Made by a program: the position numbers and the translations under genes. Shown piece by piece: positions 5,174 through 8,834 of a stretch of DNA of 8,834 nt. A model generated the notes under the pieces. The model made no database searches and was not told the origin of the DNA. It saw only the letters and a list, made by a program, of their open reading frames with translations. Each line of letters starts with the position of its first letter. Positions within the stretch are counted from its first letter, which is position 1. This DNA is from Clostridia bacterium (GTDB taxonomy: Bacteria > Bacillota > Clostridia > Christensenellales > Borkfalkiaceae): contig JAFTMQ010000162.1 of the NCBI GenBank assembly GCA_017452305.1, forward strand, positions 1 to 8,834, in the 5' to 3' direction.

Positions 5174-6152
5174 GAACAAAACCGAACAACTTAACGCGCA
5201 GCAGGGCAATTCGGGCGGCGGCAGAAAGCGCCGTCGTCACAGAGGCGGCAAGGGCAATAAGGGCAACAACCAAAACGGCGAAAACCGTGCCCAACAGCCG
5301 CAGTCCGCGCAGGCTCCGCAAAATCCCCAAAACAACCAAAACGGCAACAAGCCGAAAGGGGATAAGCAAAAAAATAGGCAAGAAAAAAACGCGCAGCCTC
5401 AGCAAAATAATCAAAAGCAATCCCAAAAACAACAGCCCAAACAGCCGCAGCCCCAAAAGCAAAACAACGCTCAAAACGGCAATAAGCAAAAGGGCAATAA
5501 GCCCGAAAAGCAGGAAAAGCAGGATAAGCGCGAGGAAAACCGCAAGGATACCTACGTCTATACCTTGGACGGCAATTTGTATATCAACCTCACCAACAAA
5601 TGCTCCAACGCCTGCGATTTTTGCGTAAGAAACGAGCGTTCCAGCTACTATGGCAACTATTTGTGGTTGAAAAACGGCGATCCGACGGTGGAAAAAGTCA
5701 TTGCCGCGGCAAACGGATTCGGGGATTTGAGCCGCTTTAACGAGGTTGTATTCTGCGGCTTTGGCGAGCCGACCTATAAGGTTGCGGAAATGGTCGCGCT
5801 TTGCGATTTCTTCCACGAAAAGGGCTTAAAAACCCGTCTTAACACCAACGGTCAAGGCAACCTTATCAACAAGCGCGACATCGTACCCGATTTGAAAGAC
5901 AAAATCGACTTTGTCAACATCTCGCTCAACGCGTCGTGCTACGAAAAATATCAACCCATCTGCCGCTCGCAGTTTAAAGAAGCGGGCTTTGAGGGCATGA
6001 TTGAATTTGCCAAGCTTTGCCGTCGCAACGGCGTAAATTGCCGCTTCTCGATTGTCGATTGTATCGGCGAAGAGGAAGTTGCGGCATGCAAGTGCCTTGC
6101 CGATAGCGTGAAGATACCGCTGTACGTTAGAAAATACATCACAGATAGTTAA
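5160..6152 (+). CDS. TatD-linked radical SAM protein with long disordered basic N-terminus
   Basis: The 330-aa product has two parts. Residues 131-330 form a compact radical SAM domain of the TatD-associated type (the tatD_link_rSAM family, members usually about 200 aa). The CxxxCxxC [4Fe-4S] motif is at C148, C152 and C155 (NKCSNACDFCVR), a GFGEP motif at 200-204 binds SAM, and NTNGQGN and NISLNA mark later strands. The reaction is unknown for this family. Residues 1-129 are low complexity, dominated by Lys, Gln, Asn, Gly and Pro, with the patch RKRRRHR at 22-28 and repeated NGNKxKG-type segments. This part is predicted to be disordered and resembles RNA-binding tails. No internal ATG lies between residue 1 and the radical SAM domain, so the extension cannot be removed by choosing a later ATG start. 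It overlaps tatD by 14 nt, and its start lies inside the tatD coding end, which implies coupling. The stop codon abuts module P. Confidence 0.9.
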   Translation: MDEIKNKTEQLNAQQGNSGGGRKRRRHRGGKGNKGNNQNGENRAQQPQSAQAPQNPQNNQNGNKPKGDKQKNRQEKNAQPQQNNQKQSQKQQPKQPQPQKQNNAQNGNKQKGNKPEKQEKQDKREENRKDTYVYTLDGNLYINLTNKCSNACDFCVRNERSSYYGNYLWLKNGDPTVEKVIAAANGFGDLSRFNEVVFCGFGEPTYKVAEMVALCDFFHEKGLKTRLNTNGQGNLINKRDIVPDLKDKIDFVNISLNASCYEKYQPICRSQFKEAGFEGMIEFAKLCRRNGVNCRFSIVDCIGEEEVAACKCLADSVKIPLYVRKYITDS

Positions 6153-6299
6153 AAACAGAGAAACCGCTACGCAATACAGCGTCGCCGCTCCGCGCCCCTT
6201 GCGCATTTACGCATAGTAAACTCCCTGCGGGGTGCTAACGGCTCCTTGTCTTGCTTGCGTCTTGTTCCGTTTTTCGTTCTTTGACGGGCGGCGTAAAAT
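6151..6299 (+). repeat. Composite intergenic repeat (modules P and Q) after the radical SAM gene
   Basis: Positions 6151-6185 repeat the 35-nt module P found after metG. Positions 6187-6234 carry the CATTTACGCATAGTAAACTC block of the repeat at 1-238. Positions 6240-6298 carry the GGCTCCTTGTCTTGCTTGCG ... TTGACGGGCGGCGTAAAA block, of which 4101-4291 is a tandem amplification. The copy is therefore a mosaic that ties together the repeats in the other two gaps. No protein-coding signal was seen. Confidence 0.78.
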
Positions 6300-6313
6300 C
6301 ACTTCCGCAATTT

Positions 6314-6450
6314 GTTGTGGCTATAAATAAAAATCCCAGCCACAACGCAAGGCAAAGCCTTGCAATTCATGCCGACATAGTCGGCGATTCATGGCGCAAG
6401 CCAATTCACGAAAAAGCAGAGCTTTTTCAATTCACTTTTCCAAAGGAAAA
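6314..6450 (+). repeat. Hairpin array 3 (modules R and H) before the two-TM gene
   Basis: GTTGTGGC (6314-6321) pairs with GCCACAAC (6339-6346), enclosing AATCCCA. Five small hairpins follow: GCAAGGC/GCCTTGC loop AAA (6347-6363), GCCGAC/GTCGGC loop ATA (6371-6385), a weak GGC/GCC loop GCAA (6393-6402), GAAAAAGC/GCTTTTTC loop AGA (6410-6428) and TTTTCC/GGAAAA loop AAA (6436-6450). All stems except the third are perfect and 6-8 bp long. Linkers are AATTCAT (6364-6370), GATTCAT (6386-6392), AATTCAC (6403-6409) and AATTCAC (6429-6435), each 7 nt. The stems share no sequence with each other, so this is not a simple palindrome duplicated several times. Confidence 0.85.
6436..6450 (+). promoter_or_regulatory. 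Shine-Dalgarno-bearing hairpin of the two-TM gene
   Basis: TTTTCC (6436-6441), loop AAA, GGAAAA (6445-6450) forms a perfect 6-bp stem whose 3' arm is the only ribosome binding site, AAAGGAAAA, before the ATG at 6455. Four nt separate the stem from the ATG. Folding would hide the site. The identical hairpin with the same preceding AATTCAC and the same 4-nt gap to the ATG is found before rsmA. Confidence 0.65.
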
Positions 6451-6454
6451 AACT

Positions 6455-7207
6455 ATGCACAATAAACCCCAACCTTTATCCCCAATCCGCAAAAAATTTC
6501 TTTGCATATTTTTGCCTATTTGGTGTACGGCAACACTGATTCCGCTTGTCGTCATTTGTGTTTTAATGGCGATGCACGGCGAGGAAAAGTACGAACCGCA
6601 CATCTTAATTTGGACTGCGTTTACGTTGGGTACGGGCTTGACTTGCTTAGGTATATTTTTGTCGTGGCTCAACCGTAAGGAGTGTTTAGAGCGTGAATTA
6701 AAACGCTTTGCCTATCTTTTTAAAGAGCCCAAGCCATTGACGGAAACCGAGGTGAAAATCCAAGACGAAACCACGGGCATGACCTATACGCTTACCCAAG
6801 AGGGGATTACTGCGGAATGGGAGCAAGATGAAAAAACAGAGGGGCAGGTATTTGATGAAGTGCAGGAAAACCGCCTTTTTCTGCCTTGGAATAAAGCAGA
6901 ACTTCTTTTCGCTTCGCAAAAAGGCTTCTACTGCGCACATATCGCTTTGGCAATTATGCCAAGCGCAAATGCCGACGTCGCAGAGGATTACGTACATATC
7001 ATTCCTATGCAAGAAAAATTATTCCAAGCGATTTGCGCGTTTGGTTTAAAGGAAAAATTAGATGGACAATGGCAATACCTTTTCTACAATCCGCAAGACG
7101 CTTTTAAGCAGATTTTAAAAAGGGGACGCATTTTAAAAATGCGCAACAAAAAAACGGGCAAAATTTTTGTGGATAAGCACGGAAATTTCCTCGGCGACCA
7201 AGAATAA
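6455..7207 (+). CDS. Two-TM membrane protein of unknown function
   Basis: The product is 250 aa from the ATG at 6455. I chose this start because AAAGGAAAA lies directly upstream and because any longer frame runs through the hairpin repeats. A basic N-terminus (IRKKF) leads into TM1 (about 15-40) and then a short loop HGEEKYEPH. TM2 (about 50-72) is followed by a positively charged NRKE, putting the remaining ~180 residues in the cytoplasm. That domain contains YTLTQEGITAEW, FLPWNKAELLFASQKGFY and HIIPMQEKLFQAICAFG. Two N-terminal membrane segments followed by a strand-rich domain with a W residue before a 'fine in the cytosol' strand resemble YcxB-like proteins, but this is a weak impression only. 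The C-terminal ~20 residues are Lys/Arg-rich. Its base composition looks more AT-rich than that of the flanking genes. It occupies the place where rnmV and yabE sit in B. subtilis and resembles neither. Confidence 0.82.
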   Translation: MHNKPQPLSPIRKKFLCIFLPIWCTATLIPLVVICVLMAMHGEEKYEPHILIWTAFTLGTGLTCLGIFLSWLNRKECLERELKRFAYLFKEPKPLTETEVKIQDETTGMTYTLTQEGITAEWEQDEKTEGQVFDEVQENRLFLPWNKAELLFASQKGFYCAHIALAIMPSANADVAEDYVHIIPMQEKLFQAICAFGLKEKLDGQWQYLFYNPQDAFKQILKRGRILKMRNKKTGKIFVDKHGNFLGDQE

Positions 7208-7276
7208 AAATCCCAGCCACAATTCCGCATTCCGCAACGCAAAGCGTTGCAATTCACTTTTCCAAAGGAAAACCCT
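7203..7276 (+). repeat. Module R and two-hairpin mini-array before rsmA, including its Shine-Dalgarno
   Basis: AATAAAAATCCCAGCCACAA (7203-7222) is identical to 6326-6345, and here it includes the stop codon of the preceding gene (7205-7207). Then come TCCGCATTCC, the hairpin GCAACGC/GCGTTGC with loop AAA (7234-7250), linker AATTCAC (7251-7257), and hairpin TTTTCC/GGAAAA with loop AAA (7258-7272). The last arm is the rsmA ribosome binding site, 4 nt before ATG 7277. The intergenic space of 69 nt is almost wholly made of this repeat material. No separate promoter was seen. Confidence 0.78.
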
Positions 7277-8119
7277 ATGCAAGACCTTCGCAGTATTCTC
7301 GAAAAACACGGCTTTCATTTCAAAAAGCAATTCGGGCAAAATTTCATATCGGACACCAACCTTTTGCGTTCCATCGTCGAAGCGTCGGGCATTGACAAAA
7401 ACACGACGGTTGTGGAAATCGGTTGCGGTGCAGGGACGCTTACAAGGGCGCTTGCCGAGGCGGCGAAAAAGGTGTACGCGTTCGACATCGACAGAGATTT
7501 ACAGCCCGTCCTCGCCGAAACCTTGGCAGGGCTTGACAACGTCGAGGTGATTTTCCGTGATTTTAGCAAACTCAACTTAAAAGAGTTTGAAGAGGAAATC
7601 GGCGAATACACCGTCGTGGCGAACTTGCCTTACTATATCACCACCCCCCTTGTCACCAAATTGTTGGAAGAAAGCGACAAGGTGCAAGGCTTGTCGGTTA
7701 TGGTGCAAGAGGAAGTCGCGGACAGATTTTGCGCCAAAGAGAACACTGCCGAATACGGCTCTATCACGGCGGCAATTGCCTTAAAGGGTGTGGCGAAAGT
7801 GGTAAAGCGCGTTCCAAGAACGCTTTTTTATCCCCGTCCCAACGTCGATTCCGCCGTCGTAAAAATTGAATTTGATAGGGGCAGGGTTGCGGTGAAAGAC
7901 GAAAGAGCCTATCGCCAAACGGTAAAATGCGCCTTTTTGAATAGACGGAAAACCTTGGAAAACAACCTCGTCAATTTCTTCAAGTTGACAAGAGAACAAG
8001 CCAAGTCTGCAATAGCCCAAGCGGGCGTGGACGAAAAGGCGAGAGGGGAAACCTTATCGCCGTACACCTTTGCCAAGCTTGCCGACGTCCTTTTGGATAT
8101 GGGCGTTATGAAATTGTAA
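7277..8119 (+). CDS. rsmA: 16S rRNA (adenine1518-N6/adenine1519-N6)-dimethyltransferase
   Basis: RsmA (KsgA) uses SAM to dimethylate two adjacent adenines in helix 45 of 16S rRNA late in small-subunit assembly; its loss gives kasugamycin resistance. The 280-aa protein has the N-terminal KKQFGQNFISD, motif I EIGCGAGTL (47-55) for SAM binding, D70 and D72 after it, and the catalytic NLPY (116-119) of N6-adenine methylases. It also has FYPRPNVDSAV (184-194) and LNRRKTLENN (221-230) in the C-terminal helical domain. The length is typical. The ATG at 7277 is preferred over the upstream in-frame TTG at 7247 because TTG lies within a hairpin and the ribosome binding site AAAGGAAAA sits just before 7277. 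Proximity to metG and tatD is a conserved Bacillota arrangement. Confidence 0.97.
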   Translation: MQDLRSILEKHGFHFKKQFGQNFISDTNLLRSIVEASGIDKNTTVVEIGCGAGTLTRALAEAAKKVYAFDIDRDLQPVLAETLAGLDNVEVIFRDFSKLNLKEFEEEIGEYTVVANLPYYITTPLVTKLLEESDKVQGLSVMVQEEVADRFCAKENTAEYGSITAAIALKGVAKVVKRVPRTLFYPRPNVDSAVVKIEFDRGRVAVKDERAYRQTVKCAFLNRRKTLENNLVNFFKLTREQAKSAIAQAGVDEKARGETLSPYTFAKLADVLLDMGVMKL

Positions 8120-8132
8120 ATCTGTGGCGGAC

Positions 8133-8205
8133 TTGGCGACAGCCAACGCTTTCTAAAAGCATAAAGTCGGCAATTGGATAGTATTTTCCAAAAAAATCTA
8201 TCCAA
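8133..8205 (+). terminator. Three stem-loops downstream of rsmA, possible end of the cluster transcript
   Basis: TTGGC/GCCAA (8133-8146), GCTTT/AAAGC with loop CTA (8148-8160) and TTGGATAG (8174-8181) with CTATCCAA (8198-8205) follow each other. An alternative pairing joins GCCAAC (8142-8147) to GTTGGC (8209-8214). The last stem is followed by AAAAGTTGG, not a T-tract, so it is a weak terminator candidate. The independent promoter of the next gene suggests transcription does end somewhere here. Confidence 0.35.
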
Positions 8206-8221
8206 AAAGTTGGCGTAAGTC

Positions 8222-8277
8222 TTTACTAATTGAAAAAAATGTGATATAATATACACAGAAAAAGCAAAAAACGGAGG
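8222..8277 (+). promoter_or_regulatory. Ferredoxin promoter (extended -10) and ribosome binding site
   Basis: TTTACT (8222-8227), 17-nt spacer, TATAAT (8245-8250), preceded by TG at 8242-8243, giving an extended -10. The start site should be near 8257. The strong ribosome binding site GGAGG (8273-8277) lies 9 nt before the ATG. The hexamers and spacing equal those of the metG promoter. Confidence 0.82.
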
Positions 8278-8286
8278 TAAACAACT

Positions 8287-8457
8287 ATGGCACATATCAT
8301 TACGGATGCTTGCGTAGCTTGCGGCGCATGTGAAGCAACCTGCCCTGTAGGCGCAATTTCTTTGGGTGACAACGGCATTTACGTTATCAGCGACGAATGC
8401 GTAGACTGCGGCGCTTGTGCAGCAGAATGCCCTGTAGAAGCTATCAAAGGCGAATAA
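8287..8457 (+). CDS. Clostridial-type 2[4Fe-4S] ferredoxin
   Basis: The 56-aa product is a small soluble electron carrier of low redox potential, of the kind that serves pyruvate:ferredoxin oxidoreductase, hydrogenases and similar enzymes in anaerobes. Two CxxCxxCxxxCP motifs are complete: C9, C12, C15, C19 with P20, and C38, C41, C44, C48 with P49. The two halves are related by the usual internal duplication (ACVACGACEATCPVGAI and ECVDCGACAAECPVEAI). The size matches Clostridium pasteurianum ferredoxin (55 aa). It has its own promoter, a strong ribosome binding site and a strong terminator, so it is a monocistronic and probably highly expressed gene. No neighbour identifies its redox partner. 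Confidence 0.97.
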   Translation: MAHIITDACVACGACEATCPVGAISLGDNGIYVISDECVDCGACAAECPVEAIKGE

Positions 8458-8478
8458 TTTTATCGAAAACGAAAAACG

Positions 8479-8511
8479 AGGAGAGTGCTTTACGGCACTC
8501 TCTTTGTTTTT
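8479..8511 (+). terminator. Intrinsic terminator of the ferredoxin gene
   Basis: GAGAGTGC (8481-8488), loop TTTACG, GCACTCTC (8495-8502), extendable by G·T and A-T pairs, followed by TTTGTTTTT. This is a classical Rho-independent terminator 22 nt after the ferredoxin stop. Confidence 0.92.
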
Positions 8512-8533
8512 ATAAAATTTTTTCTACTTTTTT

Positions 8534-8648
8534 TAAATTTTAGTGAGAAAAATGCCCTTCTCAACCGTTATATATATGTAAGGCAATTTTTTTTCGTTTT
8601 TTAGTGGAAAAATTCCTTTGAAACGCAGTAAATATATATGAAAGGTAA
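8534..8648 (+). repeat. Imperfect ~61-bp direct duplication upstream of the lipoprotein gene
   Basis: Two copies are offset by 61-62 nt. Both run from a T-rich stretch through TTTTAGTG (8538-8545 and 8599-8606), an A-run, a pyrimidine-rich part and ATATATATG (8570-8578 and 8632-8640) to AAGG (8580-8583 and 8642-8645). Copy 1 can fold TGAGAA (8544-8549) with TTCTCA (8558-8563), and copy 2 can fold GGAA with TTCC (8606-8616). The region is very AT-rich and contains no gene. It may be a duplicated upstream control region or an ancestral promoter duplication. Confidence 0.55.
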
Positions 8649-8663
8649 ACTTCCCCATATATA

Positions 8664-8697
8664 TTGACAAAATCGGACTTGTATGCTATATTGCATA
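8664..8697 (+). promoter_or_regulatory. Near-consensus promoter of the lipoprotein gene with palindrome around the -10
   Basis: TTGACA (8664-8669) is a perfect -35, followed by a 17-nt spacer and TATATT (8687-8692), with TG at 8684-8685 making an extended -10. TATGC (8682-8686) and GCATA (8693-8697) form an inverted repeat exactly flanking the -10 hexamer, a plausible operator. Transcription should start near 8699, giving a leader of about 34 nt. Confidence 0.85.
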
Positions 8698-8732
8698 TGA
8701 AAAATAAAATTTGAGTTTAAGGAGGAACGATT

Positions 8733-8834
8733 ATGAAAAAACTCAAACACGTTTCCATTTTTATCTTGGTAGGCATATTGCTGTTCAGCCTATTCGTCCC
8801 CGCCTGCGGTAAGGATAACCAAAACGGAAGCAAA
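8733..8834 (+). CDS. N-terminus of a secreted lipoprotein (truncated by window edge)
   Basis: Thirty-four codons are visible. The ATG follows AAGGAGG (8719-8725) at 7 nt, an excellent ribosome binding site. The peptide has a basic n-region (MKKLKH), a hydrophobic core (residues 7-21) and a lipobox VPAC with the modified cysteine at residue 25, followed by GKDNQNGSK, a flexible hydrophilic linker typical of substrate-binding lipoproteins. It should be lipidated and anchored on the outer face of the membrane after signal peptidase II cleavage. The functional domain lies beyond the window, so the substrate cannot be told. The strong promoter and leader suggest high expression. Confidence 0.88.
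   Translation, partial: MKKLKHVSIFILVGILLFSLFVPACGKDNQNGSK

Noticed and set aside
6251..6454. Longer form of the two-TM protein starting upstream of 6455
   Set aside because: The extra part translates the Q repeat and hairpin array, while a ribosome binding site lies directly before ATG 6455.
7247..7276. TTG start for rsmA ten codons upstream
   Set aside because: It lies inside a hairpin arm without a ribosome binding site. The residues MQFTFPKENP come from the array and are not part of known RsmA proteins.
1..8834. Insertion sequence, prophage, tRNA or rRNA genes
   Set aside because: No transposase, integrase, phage gene, cloverleaf or rRNA sequence was recognised on either strand. The repeats have no terminal inverted repeats or clear target duplications.

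Overview
The window looks like chromosome from an anaerobic, spore-forming member of the Bacillota (class Clostridia or a close relative, probably an uncultured lineage). The reasons are the spore-maturation pair spmA-spmB, a clostridial-type 2[4Fe-4S] ferredoxin, and the gene order metG - tatD - (radical SAM) - rsmA. That order mirrors the Bacillus subtilis order metS - yabD - yabE - rnmV - ksgA, but yabE and rnmV are absent here. This placement is inferred from gene content; no database search was possible.

Layout. Positions 1-660 hold no credible gene. They carry two copies of a ~100-bp repeat, an array of short hairpins, a strong stem-loop, and a second hairpin array. spmB and spmA follow on the minus strand (670-1808) as a translationally coupled pair. 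A 194-bp divergent region holds the metG promoter and leader. The plus-strand cluster metG, tatD, TatD-linked radical SAM gene, a two-TM protein of unknown function, and rsmA runs from 2003 to 8119. A 56-aa ferredoxin with its own promoter and terminator follows (8287-8457), and then the first 34 codons of a lipoprotein preceded by a near-consensus promoter (8733 to the right edge).

How the genes fit together. MetG charges tRNA-Met, RsmA dimethylates 16S rRNA in the small subunit, TatD is a metal-dependent nuclease, and the radical SAM protein overlaps tatD by 14 nt and is surely co-translated with it. Its first ~129 residues are a lysine/glutamine/asparagine/glycine-rich, apparently disordered extension with an arginine-rich patch, which suggests nucleic-acid or ribosome association. 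The cluster therefore looks like translation/RNA housekeeping.

The most unusual feature is the intergenic DNA. The gaps are built from re-used modules: (P) a 35-nt module starting at a stop codon, (Q) a module ending in TTGACGGGCGG or similar, (R) a module containing CCCAGCCACAA, and (H) arrays of tiny hairpins. In the H arrays the stems differ from one hairpin to the next, while loops are mostly 3 nt and the linkers are a constant-length, conserved 7-mer (AATTCAC/T in one dialect, ATATCAC/ATATAAC in another). Two of these arrays end in an identical hairpin whose 3' arm is the Shine-Dalgarno sequence of the next gene. I know of no named element with conserved linkers and variable stems, and this is the main candidate here for something undescribed.
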